DNA from: Bimastos eiseni
Lineage: Eukaryota; Annelida; Clitellata; Crassiclitellata; Lumbricidae
Length of the DNA: 64,000 nucleotides
NCBI GenBank assembly: GCA_959347315.1
Contig: OY365806.1
Location: 26,418,015 to 26,482,014, forward strand
Direction: 5' to 3'
Part shown: positions 11,139 through 22,357 of the stretch, piece after piece
How the letters are laid out: each line of letters begins with the position of its first letter
How positions within the stretch are numbered: the stretch's first letter is position 1
Notes under the pieces: model-generated
Told to the model about the DNA's origin: nothing
Databases searched by the model: none
What the model saw: only the letters and a program-made list of their open reading frames with translations
Translations under genes and position numbers: made by a program

Positions 11139-11584
11139 TCATTCTTCAGTAGATTCACTTGACTCTAAACATAAGGAATCTATAATAATGGTACTTCGCT
11201 CTAAACAACCATTTCATATCAAATATATTTATAAACCTACACTTTTTGAACAATAAAATTTTAGCATAAACAATGCCTTTCTAAAACAATTAGTTCCACC
11301 AAACTGAATTTAGTATTTACTAAGCCTACCGTTTCTCCACAGAGCAACGCATTTCATTCGTGGCACTGCACTTAAACACTTTCGATAAATTGCTTCCTTT
11401 GTAAAATATAACATAATCGAATTATTTTACAACTCTGCTACCAGGTCTAATCTCATAATAATCTTTCATATAGAATACATAAATGTGGAAAACAAATATC
11501 TAAAGAAAATAAAGCTATTTTCTCTTTTGATGTCCCAAATCAACGAAAGTGTTTTGTATCTTCAGAAGATCTTAATTCTCTCTG
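11139..11584. other. 3' flank of zinc-finger gene 1
   Basis: AT-rich sequence downstream of the minus-strand zinc-finger stop codon and up to the TTA boundary of the neighbouring transposon. It presumably contains the 3' UTR. No obvious polyadenylation signal was picked out. Confidence 0.4.
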
Positions 11585-13348
11585 TCACATTTCTCCGTTG
11601 TGTTTTCTTGCATGTTTCTTCATCTGGCTAGACTGTGCAAATGATTTACAACATACCTGGCATGTGTAAGGTTTTTCTCCAGTATGCATTCTTGTGTGAT
11701 ACTTAAGAGCAGTATATCCTGTGTATCGTTTATTACATAACAGGCAGAGGTAGGGTTTCTCTCCTGTATGTATTCTCATATGAGTCTTAAGAGCCGAGGA
11801 TTGTATGAATGTCTTTTCACATAATAGGCAAACATAAGGCCTTTCTCCATCGTGGATCCTCATGTGAGTCTTCAAGTCAGAGGATCGTGCAAATGCCCTC
11901 CCACACAACTGACACTGATGTGCTCTCTCTCCCGTATGAATTTTCTTATGGTTATTCAATGTTGAAGCATAGGCAAATGATTTCTCACATACCTGACATT
12001 TGTATGGCTTTTCATTTCGATGGGATCTCATGTGCTTGCTTAACGTTGAAGAATGTGTGAATGCTTTATCGCACACTTGGCATTCATATGGTCTCTCACC
12101 TGTATGGGATCTCAAGTGAGCCTTCAAACCAGAAGATCGAGTGAATGCCTTCTCACACAACTGGCAAGAATGTCTTCTTACTTTCATGTGAGTTTTCATG
12201 TGAGAATTCAAATCAAATCTTGTGAATCTTTCCAGACAGATCTCACACTGTAACTTATTTTCATCATCATGAGTCCTCTTGTGGTTCTTCAGATTCCTGA
12301 TACAAGAATATGAAAGTTGACAAATCTGGCAAGTGTATGGTTTTTCTCCAGTATGTATTCTTGTGTGAGCCTTTAGAGCATCAGAACGAACAAACGCTTT
12401 GTCACATAACATACACTTAAATGGTTTTTCTCCAGTATGACTTCTCATATGTACGTGCAAATGAGAAGACTGCACATACGATTTTCCACATAGTTTGCAA
12501 GAGTGCATTTTTTGGCGTCTTTCTCCTGTATGGAGCCGAATGTGATATTTTAGATTGAACAATGACAAGAATGATTTATCACAAATTTTGCATTTGAATG
12601 GTTTTTCTCTGTTGTGGATAAACAAGTGCTTTTTCAGAGTATTAGAACGGGCAAATGCCTTTGTGCACAACTGACACTGGTATGGTCTTTCGCCAGTATG
12701 GGTTCTCATGTGCAGCTCTAATTGAGAACGTTGCATAAATGATTTCTCACATATTTGACATGCATGCGATTTTACCTGTTTGTCTCCAGTATGAACTTTC
12801 AAGTGCTTCTTTAGGTTGGAAGTTAACAGGAATGACTTTTCACATCTATCACATTTGTTTGTTTTTTCTCCAGTATGAATTTTGATGTGCTCATTTAGAT
12901 GAGTATTGTCATAGAATGTTTTTTCGCATAAATGACACTGGCAATGTTTTTCTTTGCTGTGGATTTTCACGTGTGCTTTGAGACGAGATGAGTGTACAAA
13001 AGATTTATCACACAGTTCACATGTGTATGGTTTATCTCCAGTATGCAGTCTAATATGCATTTTTAGATTTGAAGCCTTCAGGAATGATTTTTCACATAAT
13101 TGACATTTATACAATTTTTCTCCAGCATGTGTTTTGAGGTGGGCATTCAGGCGGAAAACCCTAGGAAAAGATTTCTGACATAGCTGACACTGGTATGTTG
13201 TTTTTTCTGTATGAGGATTCCCATTGTTGTCCTGGATATTAATCTGAGCAGCTGATTCTTTGCAGAAAGTGCTTTCATTCGCCATTTCCTCTCCTTCTCT
13301 TTTGATATAGATTTCAGTACCACTTTCTAAGACTATACTTTCTGACAT
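11585..13348 (-). CDS. Poly-C2H2 zinc-finger protein, 587 aa (paralogue 1)
   Basis: A single uninterrupted exon encodes a 51-residue N-terminal region (MSESIVLESGTEIYIKRE) followed by 19 consecutive C2H2 fingers from about residue 52 to the end. Eighteen have the canonical CX2CX12HX3H pattern with TGEKP-type linkers. Finger 12 (about residues 366-391) is shortened by a residue between Cys2 and His1. Linkers after fingers 5 and 8 are longer. No KRAB, SCAN or BTB domain is present. Such arrays normally bind DNA in the nucleus as transcription regulators; the target is unknown. ATG is preceded by A at -4 and T at -3, a modest context. An acceptor-like TTTGTATTGTAG lies about 60 bases upstream, suggesting a non-coding first exon. 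The paralogue at 18470-20386 starts with the same residues. Confidence 0.93.
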   Translation of the reverse strand: MSESIVLESGTEIYIKREGEEMANESTFCKESAAQINIQDNNGNPHTEKTTYQCQLCQKSFPRVFRLNAHLKTHAGEKLYKCQLCEKSFLKASNLKMHIRLHTGDKPYTCELCDKSFVHSSRLKAHVKIHSKEKHCQCHLCEKTFYDNTHLNEHIKIHTGEKTNKCDRCEKSFLLTSNLKKHLKVHTGDKQVKSHACQICEKSFMQRSQLELHMRTHTGERPYQCQLCTKAFARSNTLKKHLFIHNREKPFKCKICDKSFLSLFNLKYHIRLHTGERRQKMHSCKLCGKSYVQSSHLHVHMRSHTGEKPFKCMLCDKAFVRSDALKAHTRIHTGEKPYTCQICQLSYSCIRNLKNHKRTHDDENKLQCEICLERFTRFDLNSHMKTHMKVRRHSCQLCEKAFTRSSGLKAHLRSHTGERPYECQVCDKAFTHSSTLSKHMRSHRNEKPYKCQVCEKSFAYASTLNNHKKIHTGERAHQCQLCGRAFARSSDLKTHMRIHDGERPYVCLLCEKTFIQSSALKTHMRIHTGEKPYLCLLCNKRYTGYTALKYHTRMHTGEKPYTCQVCCKSFAQSSQMKKHARKHNGEM

Positions 13349-14128
13349 AATGAAAACTATGCAGATTTTAGTCAGAATTTGGCCACAAACTGAACGAACC
13401 TACAATACAAAGTACTTTCTGATCAGCATAAATTATTTTTTTATGTATGAATTATAACAAAATGAATACAATTACGTCTTTAACATTTTAGATTAACTAT
13501 CATACAGTTGAAAAGACAAGACCAATTATTAATCTAATCAAGACCTAGGCTAGGCCTTTGACAAACTTTAGTTTAATCCACTGAGGTATTTGTGCAATAT
13601 CAATTTCCTAATTTCTATTGCGCTGCTCTAAAGCTAAGCACACGGAAACAGGTTATTCATGAGTGCTGAATAAGTCACTGCTATTAAAAACTATTATAAA
13701 CAGAAATATTAACAAGAACTGTCAAGGTTAATAGTCCAAAGACAGTATTAGGACTTGGTACTACTCTCTTGTAATACTCTGCACTTAGCAGAAAATTGAC
13801 ACTCAGTTCATCCCTAATTAAAGCATCGTGTACTTGGAAGTATTGCCAATAGCAGATGAAGATGCTTAGAGTAGAAACTAAAGCTCCAAACTATTAGCAT
13901 GCCTCAAACCTATATTTTCTTGTAGTCTTACTGATATCAACATAAACTGTTACTCTTGATGGCAACTAACTAAATATTTATGATGGTCATCCTTACCACA
14001 GCTCAATTGTTTTGCTAATCTTCCTATTATTATTACTATTATTAGTATTACTACTACCACAACTACTTCCAATACTACAACAACTATTAATCTTATTATT
14101 GCAACCATTCTGGGAAAATCTTTAGATG
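13349..14128 (-). other. Presumed 5' intron of zinc-finger gene 1
   Basis: There is no coding sequence. A stretch at about 13786-13817 (TTGACACTCAGTTCATCC) matches one at 21445-21475 (TAGACACTCGGTTCATCC) upstream of the second zinc-finger gene, supporting shared ancestry of the two introns. A short ATT/ACT-rich tract occurs at 14030-14105. Confidence 0.55.
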
Positions 14129-14785
14129 GTAAAAGTCTATTTTAGCATATTTTATTAACGCCATTATGCTTGTATTACAATTTAGCATATTTTATTATTT
14201 GACTTGAATAGATGTCGAACTGTAGCTTAAATTGAAAAGGGATCGATGAAAAAGAAGAATATGCAAGTAGAAAGTGGATTGATGAATGGAATTATGCTTA
14301 AATAAAAGCTGGATTGATGAAAATATCATGATTCAGCAGAAGCTGGTCTGATGCGAGAGTGTCTATACGACGGATGTAAACAAAGTTGTGGACGCAAACA
14401 CTTGACTGATGAAACGAAATATACTTAAATGGAAGTTGAATTGACGAAAAGACATATACCTAAATGGAAGCTGGATCGATGAAACGAAATATGCATGAAT
14501 TGAAGCAGGATCGATAAAAAAAACCTGTATCGATGATAATAATTATGCTCAAATGGCAACTGGATCGCTGAAAAGAATTTAAAAGTGTATTCTGAGTATT
14601 AAATTCAACAAAATGTTGATCAGAAATTCCACTAGCTTCATCGATTCAGTTTCTACTCACAAGATACATGATATAATGAAGGAAATAATTAGATATGCTA
14701 AAATACACATAATGAAGGAAATAATTAATCATGCTAAAATACACGGCAAGCACACGAGATAATAAAATACGCTTTTACACTTTAG
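14129..14785. mobile_element. Fold-back element with minisatellite arms (copy A)
   Basis: The left end GTAAAAGTCTATTTTAGCAT is the inverse of the right end (AATACGCTTTTAC). The left arm holds five or more head-to-tail copies of the minisatellite (AAGCTGGATTGATGAAAA type). The right side has the opposite orientation (CATCGATTCAGTTTCTACT). It is the same subfamily as 24850-25480: both have CTGTAGCTTAAAT at the start of the array and ATGAAGGAAATAATTA near the right end, and lie in equivalent introns of the two zinc-finger genes. Confidence 0.8.
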
Positions 14786-14829
14786 ACAAGTCCGACAGGA
14801 ACTACTAATAATGAGGACAACGGTAATTG

Positions 14830-15690
14830 GCATTTTGATGATTGTTATTATTACTAGCTGTTAACACGTGATGAATCACGGGCCGGAAAATATAATAGCT
14901 CATGATTCAACCAGTTTGCTCCCATTGCACAGAAAGGCTACAACTTGCACCCCGAAGGCAACGAAATTGAGCGGATCTCACAATGCCCTCACAATGTTAA
15001 CCCATGAAACGCCGCCCTCTGAACAACATTGTTTACACCAACGGCGATTCAACCGATTCAAAATCAAGTTTCATCCGTTAAGTGTGCATTTCATGCTAAT
15101 AGATGCATATAAACTTACATGCAAACTTACACGATGCTTTTGATTTTAATAACTGCAAATATAGTTACAAAAATGTTAATAAAACATTTCTGAAACTCGA
15201 ATCGGACATACTCAGACACGATGTTTAACTAACTAACTCGTAAACAATAGCCTAAGTAAGTCAACAGCAACGCTTGCGCGCTGTCTAATCACGCGCTGTC
15301 CAATCACGCGCCGTGAATATGACAGACACGCGTAGACACGTGATTTAGGTAATTATATAGATAGATTATTAATATTATTTTAACACATCAACATTTATTT
15401 TCATTAACAAAACTAGTATGTGCGGTTTTACATATCCGGTTATAATTAATCAATTGGCTAGGTGAAAAGAACTATTTTAAACCATATGAAGCCTTTCTTT
15501 GGATGAACAGTCATAGGAATTCGCTTCTTCTTGCAATCTTAGCATAAGTAGACTCACGCTGACACTGGGTAGATGATCTGATCACATAGCCATCGTCGTA
15601 TAAAAAATTGATCATGGTTCACAGTGCACGGGAATTATATCAAACTAAATACAAGTAAATACGTGTCAAAAACGTCTCATAAAGTACACA
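14830..15690. other. No gene seen; partly tandem GC-rich motif
   Basis: No supported exon was found. At about 15274-15325 there is a short local repeat of TCTAATCACGCGCTGTCCAA type with CACGCG motifs, followed by ACACGCGTAGACACGTGAT. The rest is AT-rich. Confidence 0.4.
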
Positions 15691-15694
15691 AGAA

Positions 15695-15870
15695 AACGAA
15701 TTTTTTATTGTGTAATCTGAAATTCTCAGATTCACTCAGACAAAATGGCGAACATTAACATGGAGACGATAAAAATTCTAGCGCAGAGATAAAAGAAGTC
15801 CATAAAACGGTAGTACTGTCATCTAGCGACTATAATATGTTCTGACTAGGAAATATCCACTAACGTAACA
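15695..15870 (-). promoter_or_regulatory. Candidate promoter or first exon of zinc-finger gene 1
   Basis: On the minus strand this block contains GTCGCTAGATGACAG followed by TTCGCCATTTTGTCTG and CAGATTACAC. The same ordered motifs occur at 26028-26170, upstream of the second zinc-finger gene. CGCCATTTTG resembles a YY1-type site common at metazoan core promoters. The block lies 2.35 kb upstream of the ATG, with an intron acceptor near the ATG. Assignment as promoter is inference from conservation and position. Confidence 0.5.
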
Positions 15871-16418
15871 TAACTTTAATGTTTAAAGCATTTCAGAAGA
15901 CCAAAGTTTGCATAAGGACCACTATAATTTTAATATCTCATTTGTCCGAGCTTGAGATTGAAGTTGCTGAGTAACTCCACCGAAACTCACTCACGGTTGC
16001 TTGCGAACTTATTCATAACTTAGAGCTCTCTATAAACAAAAACGCGTGGGCTTGATTTCCTGAAAGCAGTTCGATAACATTATCTTTGATCCACAACTGT
16101 ACAGACGAAAAGTTCGCATTGACTGTTTCGTTCTAATGGCAAACCTCGTGCTAACAGACGTGTTTTTACCGATGAACTTTGCGATTATAAGCTCCACCGA
16201 GACCATATGTATACTCCACTGGCTTCCTTGAACACAGCGCATTGTTTATCGGGTTTCTGTTCTGGTATGGCGCTGTACTGAAGGTTTAGCGCCACTATAC
16301 TTGCGGAGCTCTGCTGCTCCACTACGCGTGTTCAGCGCCGTTGCTCTCTCCGCTCAGCTGCACAAGCTGAACTTATTGCATCCCGTTCCCGGACTGCTAT
16401 GAGGCCTATATCATATAT

Positions 16419-16893
16419 GACGCTTTGGGGCAGAACGTTTTGACGCAGATCTCTGATACAATAATGTTGCATAATATATAAATATATTATATGGCAATCT
16501 AACACTTTAGTGTCGTAAATTATTCTCCATGGCAACTCAAGTTAAGCCTGGGGAGCGTCGCTGCTATAGAAGAGGGATTGGTGAAGAGAATCATGTTTAA
16601 CTAGAACATGGATCAATAAAAAGGATACTGTTAAATTGGGAGTTAGATTGATGAAAAGAATAATACTTACATGGAAGTTGGATATATGAAAAATGATGTT
16701 TAAATGGAAGCAGGATTGATGAAAAGATTGTGACTAAAGGGGTTCCACGACCAGCAGAATTCTCGTATTCATCCTACTTCTATTTAAGTATGATTCTTTT
16801 CGTCATTCCAGTTCCAAGTTTAGCATAATTATTTTCATTGATCATGCTTCATATCATATTATATATTGTATCAGATATCTGCGCCAAAACGTC
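16419..16893. mobile_element. Fold-back element with TTTTGGCGCAG ends (copy 1)
   Basis: The left end has two tandem roughly 15-bp units (ACGCTTTGGGGCAGA, ACGTTTTGACGCAGA), then TCTCTGATACAATAAT. The right end is the inverse (ATTGTATCAGATATCTGCGC). Arms of opposed minisatellite lie between: AGATTGATGAAAAGAAT on the left and ATTTAAGTATGATTCTTTTC on the right. The roughly 95-bp terminal domain is nearly identical, inverted, to the right end of the element at 27692-28412, including TAATTTACGACACTAAAGTG. Confidence 0.82.
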
Positions 16894-17732
16894 CAGCTCC
16901 GTGTTTTTCATTAATTTTTTCACAAGTTCGTAAGGTTAGACACACGCTGGTGAAGTACATACTAGTGGAATAATCAGATAAGACCTTGAAACGCTTGTGT
17001 TGCATTGGCCTTGATAGGTTTAACATGACATGATAATTTATTGTAGCAGTGAATGTTGCACTAAGTTGCTGAGCACGAACATGACCAATGGAAAAGGAAG
17101 AAGTCAGCAGTAGTCATAATTCGATGGGCTACATTTACATAAATAATGACATAATCCAACTTGGTCGGAAACTACACTATTTAGGCAGTTCTTCACAACA
17201 GCACTGTTTTACTTTTAGTAAAAGGTAACGCAGTTCTTGGTCATTCCGGAAGTTTACTCGCTTGAGCACTTACATGTTTATGCACACAATAGGGCTGATG
17301 CAATTAAAATGAAGGATGCAAACTCGAAAGTCTCTTGAAGGCCTATATTAAAATGTTAGTCACTGGCACTATTTTACTCAAAACCAGCGGAGTCGAATCC
17401 AGGTTGCATAAATCAGGCCCTGCCTATAGTCTTTTTGTCCTCGAGACCAAGGTCTTGGTCTGGAGAGAACTAGAGTTCGTTTTTCAAAGAATGGGTCGAG
17501 ATGAAAGGCCTTGAGGTTTCAAGTCGTTGCATCGATCGAGACTGATACTCGGATGGCTGCATCACCAGTGCAGCACAGAGCTGTGAGTCTGTCAAACCCA
17601 GAGCAGACTCTGATTATTTCTAGTCTGTACTTGAAAGTCCGTCAATCATGACTTTTCCAGTAAATTTGCACTATATATTTGGAGCTGATCTTCTGTTTAG
17701 TGAATTTTATTACTTAAACTGTCAAGTACCAA

Positions 17733-18216
17733 AGGACCGTCCACATATTACGTACGCAGGAGGGGCAAGGGGGTTTAAAATATCGGCGATATTGCGTACG
17801 GGTGCGTATGGTGGGGGGGAGAGGGGTCCCGAAAATATGTACGTACGCAAATATAATTGTCCAGCTATGACGACCACAATACATAATATGAAAATCAGAA
17901 CTGTAAACCCAATCACAGACTACATTCCTGCTTAATCAATTGTATGTAGCATTAGAACTGTTTCAAATGCAAGTGTTTTGTTTCTTCATAAGAATTAACA
18001 AATTGAAGCTGTTAGATATGATGCCTAACAAAAATATATAGCCTCTGGTAAAATCAATGTCTTATACATGTTTTAGTTATTTAACCCTTGCAATGGAGGG
18101 GGGAAGCTCAAATGTGCGTACGCGTGGAAGGAAGGGTCCACGAAATGCACGCGGTGCAACAGGGAGGGGGTAAAAAAAATCCGATTTTTTTGCGTGCGTA
18201 ATATATGGATGGGCCC
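17733..18216. mobile_element. MITE with GGACCGTCCACATATTACG ends
   Basis: The left end GGACCGTCCACATATTACGT is inverse to the right end (GCGTAATATATGGATGGGCC), and both flanks carry CAA. The subterminal regions are G-rich (AGGGGCAAGGGGG; GGGAGGGGG), and repeated CGTACGC motifs are present. The end sequence resembles the element at 42583-43783 (GGGGCCGTTCACATATTAT). No transposase ORF is visible, so it is non-autonomous. Confidence 0.7.
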
Positions 18217-18469
18217 CAACCAACATCCTTAGCCCATGGGTGCTAGTCTATCTGCATCCATACATAAATATATTATTACTAGCACATGTAGAGTGAAATT
18301 AATGCAAACAGTAAATTTTCAGTAAAATGAAGTGTTTCAATTGGAGAGAAATACAACTGAGGCTCAGTACATTAATTGAAAGAACAGGCTATGTTGCATT
18401 TCAGACTTTTTGTAGGCAAACCCCAGTGCCTTGCAATAAAATGGTCTCCATATGTAGAACATGCTGTTG
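18217..18469. other. 3' flank of zinc-finger gene 2
   Basis: AT-rich sequence between the MITE and the stop codon of the minus-strand zinc-finger gene. It presumably holds the 3' UTR. Confidence 0.4.
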
Positions 18470-20386
18470 TTATAACCTATCCAGCATATGCTTTCTTTCA
18501 TGTTTCCTGAGATGGCCTGCCCGCGTGAAAGCTTTATGACATACTTGGCAAATGTGTGGTTTCTCTCCAGTATGCAATCTAGTGTGATACTTCAGAGCAG
18601 TACATCCAGTGAAACTTTTGTCACACAACAGACATATGTACGGTCTTTGTCCTGTATGTATTGTCATGTGAGTCTTAAGAGTTGAAGCAAGCGCAAATGT
18701 TTTCTCACATAAGAGGCAGACATAAGGCTTTTCTCCGTTATGGGTTTTCATGTGAGTCTTCATATTCGACGAACGAGTAAATGTCTTCTCACATGACCGA
18801 CAATTATAAGTTCTCAATTTAGGAGTTTTCATGTTATCATTCAAAACAATAGATTGTGTAAATCGTTCCTTTTGTATTCCATATTGACATTGGTTTTCAT
18901 CCATGTGAGTTCTCATGTGCTTCTTTAGAGTATTAAAGTGTGCAAATGCTTTCACACACACCTGACACTGATATGGTTTGTCACCAGTATGAATTCTCAT
19001 GTGCTCATTTAGCTGAGAAACGTAGTTGAATGATTTCTCACATATTTGGCAGGCGTGTAGTTTTGGCAGCGTATCTCCAGTATGAATTCGCATATGCTTT
19101 CTAAGAGTAGAAACAGTTATAAATGATTTTTCACAGATTTTGCACATGAACGGTTTTTCTCCAGTATGAGTTCTCGTGTGTGTTTGCAATTGAGAGGAGT
19201 GCATGAACGACTTGTCACATATATTGCATGCATGTATCTTTTGCTTCTTTTCTCCAGTATGAATTTTCATATGTTGCCTCAAGTTAGAAATGGATAAAAA
19301 CGATTTTTCACATCTTTCACACATATGCGGTTTTTCCCCTGTATGGATTCTTAAGTGTTCATTCAGGTGACTTTTATTATAGAATGTCTTCTGACATTCC
19401 TGGCACATGTATGGCTTTTCGCCAGTGTGCATTCTCACATGAGTCTTTAGAGCATCAGAACGTGAAAATGCTTTCTCGCATAGCTTGCACTGATATGGTT
19501 TCTCTCCAGTATGGCTCCTCACATGCACAAGCAAATTAGAAGATTGCATAAATGATTTGCCACATAATTTGCAAGTGTGTAAGTTTGGCTGTCTCTCTAC
19601 AACACTTTCCAGATTTTCTCCATTGTGGGTACCAGCATGCTTCTTCAGAGTATTAGAGCGGGCAAATGCTTTTTCACACAGCTGACATTTGTATGGTCTT
19701 TCACCAGTATGACTTCTCATATGTGACCGTAAATGAGACGGCTGCACAAATGATTTTTCACATATTTGGCATGCATGTAGTTTTAACCGTTTAACTCCAG
19801 TATGAACTCTCGTATGTTTCTTGAGGTTAGAAGCCAACAGAAATGACTTTTCACATCCGTCACATTTGAATGGTTTTTCTCCAGTATGAACCCGTATGTG
19901 CTCAATCAAATGAGCATTGTCCCGAAATGTTTTCTCACAGATGTGACACTGGTAATTTTTTTCTTCTTTATGGATTTTCATGTGTACTTTCAGACGAGAA
20001 ATCTGGATGAATGATTTCTCACACAATTCACATGTGTATGGTTTATCTCCAGTATGCAACCTCGTGTGCACGGCTAGCCTTGTAGCCTTCAGGAATGATT
20101 TTCCACAAACGTTACATTTGTGTGGTTTTTCAACAGTATGCAATTTTATGTGGGCATTTAAAAGAAATATCATGGGAAATGTTTTCAGACATAGTTGACA
20201 CTGATATGTTGGTTCTTGTTGATGCAGATCACAACTGGTAGTAACTAGATGATTAAGCTGTGCAGCAAATTCGTTGCAGATAGTTCTTTCATTTGCTAGT
20301 TCCTTTTCTTCTCTCTTAACATGTATTTCATTGCAACTTTGAGCAGAAACAATTTCCGACATATTGATATTTAAGAAATTGTTCAC
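18470..20386 (-). CDS. Poly-C2H2 zinc-finger protein, 638 aa (paralogue 2)
   Basis: A single large exon encodes about 60 residues, then 20 finger units to the C-terminus. Nineteen are canonical C2H2. Unit 16 (about residues 500-525, genomic 18812-18890) has lost its second Cys and both zinc-binding His and is presumably dead. The N-terminus (MSEIVSAQSCNEIHVKREE) matches paralogue 1, so the second Met at 20362 is the likelier start than the first at 20386, as in the paralogue. Long linkers follow fingers 5, 7, 11 and 13. Fingers 1-7 and the last four align one-to-one with paralogue 1; the middle block differs in composition. No KRAB or SCAN domain is present. A nuclear DNA-binding role is inferred from the family. 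An acceptor-like TTGCATTTTAG lies about 60 bases upstream of the second Met. Confidence 0.93.
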   Translation of the reverse strand: MNNFLNINMSEIVSAQSCNEIHVKREEKELANERTICNEFAAQLNHLVTTSCDLHQQEPTYQCQLCLKTFPMIFLLNAHIKLHTVEKPHKCNVCGKSFLKATRLAVHTRLHTGDKPYTCELCEKSFIQISRLKVHMKIHKEEKNYQCHICEKTFRDNAHLIEHIRVHTGEKPFKCDGCEKSFLLASNLKKHTRVHTGVKRLKLHACQICEKSFVQPSHLRSHMRSHTGERPYKCQLCEKAFARSNTLKKHAGTHNGENLESVVERQPNLHTCKLCGKSFMQSSNLLVHVRSHTGEKPYQCKLCEKAFSRSDALKTHVRMHTGEKPYMCQECQKTFYNKSHLNEHLRIHTGEKPHMCERCEKSFLSISNLRQHMKIHTGEKKQKIHACNICDKSFMHSSQLQTHTRTHTGEKPFMCKICEKSFITVSTLRKHMRIHTGDTLPKLHACQICEKSFNYVSQLNEHMRIHTGDKPYQCQVCVKAFAHFNTLKKHMRTHMDENQCQYGIQKERFTQSIVLNDNMKTPKLRTYNCRSCEKTFTRSSNMKTHMKTHNGEKPYVCLLCEKTFALASTLKTHMTIHTGQRPYICLLCDKSFTGCTALKYHTRLHTGEKPHICQVCHKAFTRAGHLRKHERKHMLDRL

Positions 20387-22350
20387 AAAATAATAATTGG
20401 CAGGAGCAACTGGGTAAACCTAAAATGCAACACCACAGTTATTGTGTAAGGAAGCTTAGCACAGACCCATCACAATCATTCATCTCATGTACCTGGTATA
20501 CTTAAAACTAGAAACAAGTACAGCTTGAATTAGAGTAGCCAATTAGTTATTATCACAGAAAGCTAACCACGTGACCCGGTTGATAAATGATTTAAGTCTG
20601 GGATAATGATTGATTTAAAATATTGTAGCTGGCCAGAATTCATGTTTTAAATCATGTTTCAATGTTTTATAACAGAAAAATGGTCGAAAACAATAATCCA
20701 CAGAGCAAATTCGCTCAGATGAAAGATGGTACAAAAGAAAACATTCAATCTTAACAGAATTTCAGAATGTCAAACAACAGTACATGGCGCATACCATCCA
20801 CAAGCACATTATGAACCATTGAACTTTTGCAGAAACGATGAAGAAGCAAACGACACATACACATGTGCAATTTATTATGAAGATAGCGTACTACAGGTTA
20901 CTAATCAGGAGTGGGCACGACTGACTAGGACAGTTTTAAGGCGAGTACAAAAATAGCCAGAGTCGACACTGGTGAACAGTGCTGATAATAGACTGTTAAC
21001 TGCTATTATATTATGCAGTTAAGCTTATTCAATAAAGCAATGACAGGATAGCATCTGAAATGAAACAATTTTTGTACTATATTGTGTGACAGGTCACAAT
21101 TTTGGATAGGTATTAACCGAAACAGGGCTCGGCTGAGTTTCATAATACTCGTTATTACTCAAACAATGGGTACGAGTTACAATAAAATTGGCTATACAAT
21201 TTTATGTTTTGAAAACGAAAATTGGATTTTATTATTTATAAAACAACCGACCTAACTAAAAACACAAATACTGTTACTAGTAGAACTTACCAGATACTAC
21301 TTACTAGTATAAACAGAGGCAAACCCAAAAATTCATTAAAAAATTTCAAATTGCCAAACTAAAAATAAAGAGAATGAGGCTTTTCAAAAATTCAAAACTC
21401 GGCATTGGCACAACTCAACTGGTAAAACTCAGTACTAGAACTTGACAGGAAATAGACACTCGGTTCATCCTAGTTATGGACTGTTTACAATATAAAATTG
21501 TATTTTGTAGAAGACATGATACACAACCTTGTCTTTTCAAGTTCTTTGTAATTTAGTTTGTAGTTTCTAATAACATGAATCCTATAAAGTTGTTATCACA
21601 CGATGTGCAGAGATGGGCGCAATTAGCTCAATTGTTAACCAAAAATTTAATAATCGATCTGAAATAGAATACACATAATCTTGAAGCCAATTAATTAGAG
21701 TTGGAATTTACAGTAGCTATTCAATTTGCAATTAGAATTAGATTATCATAGTTGATAAAAATATTTCCTTCATGAATTTTTTCAACAAATTCAGAATAAT
21801 TGTTAACACCGATTTCATGCTCAGCTATTGTAAGAAGCATAAAATTAAGAACAGAAATAAGAACTTGTATTGGCTCTCTTGTTTTATAACCAAGAACAGA
21901 CAATTGATACAGTTCTGAAGCTCATTATTATAAACTCATTCTTAGTTGACTCGTTCATATAACATAATGAATAAATCTAATCGATCAGCTAATCGTTTTA
22001 AATTGGAAGTAGCTACTAATTGTTAATCGATCAGAATACAACAAATAAAGCAGAATTAGATGCTTGTCCAGTAAATTAGTCAACCTAACTGATTAGTTGC
22101 CAAGGTCACACACCCCAAAAAACAAACATATCAAGTTAATTCGAAAGGTCATGCAACAACAGCTTATTTAGCATATTGCACTTGCATAGTTATTCCCCAG
22201 ATGTAATCGAATCAGAGAGAACATTTTAAATCTTTGTATTGTATATCTTGCACTGCACCAACAAACGGAAATGTGGAACTCAGACAATCTAAACATTTTA
22301 TCATGACCTATTTTTATAGTCTCACAATGGAAACGATTCTGCTTGGTGTG
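20387..22350. other. Upstream intron region of zinc-finger gene 2; no coding support
   Basis: This contains the stretch at about 21445-21475 that matches the intron of paralogue 1. A 76-codon plus-strand ORF at 20726-20956 has no recognisable motif. The AT-rich stretch from about 21610 to 22110, opening with GAGATGGGCGCAATTAGC and rich in AATTAG and AATCGATC, looks like an old hAT-type interspersed repeat, but no partner end was confirmed. Confidence 0.4.
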
Positions 22351-22357
22351 CATTGAA

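Noticed and set aside
14129..14785. Centromeric or plain satellite interpretation of the minisatellite arrays
   Set aside because: The arrays are short, occur in opposed arms and are bounded by inverted terminal repeats at dispersed sites, which fits transposons better than satellite DNA.
20726..20956. 76-codon plus-strand ORF with complex composition
   Set aside because: It has no recognisable domain and no clear splice partners, and lies antisense in the presumed zinc-finger intron; left unannotated as a gene.
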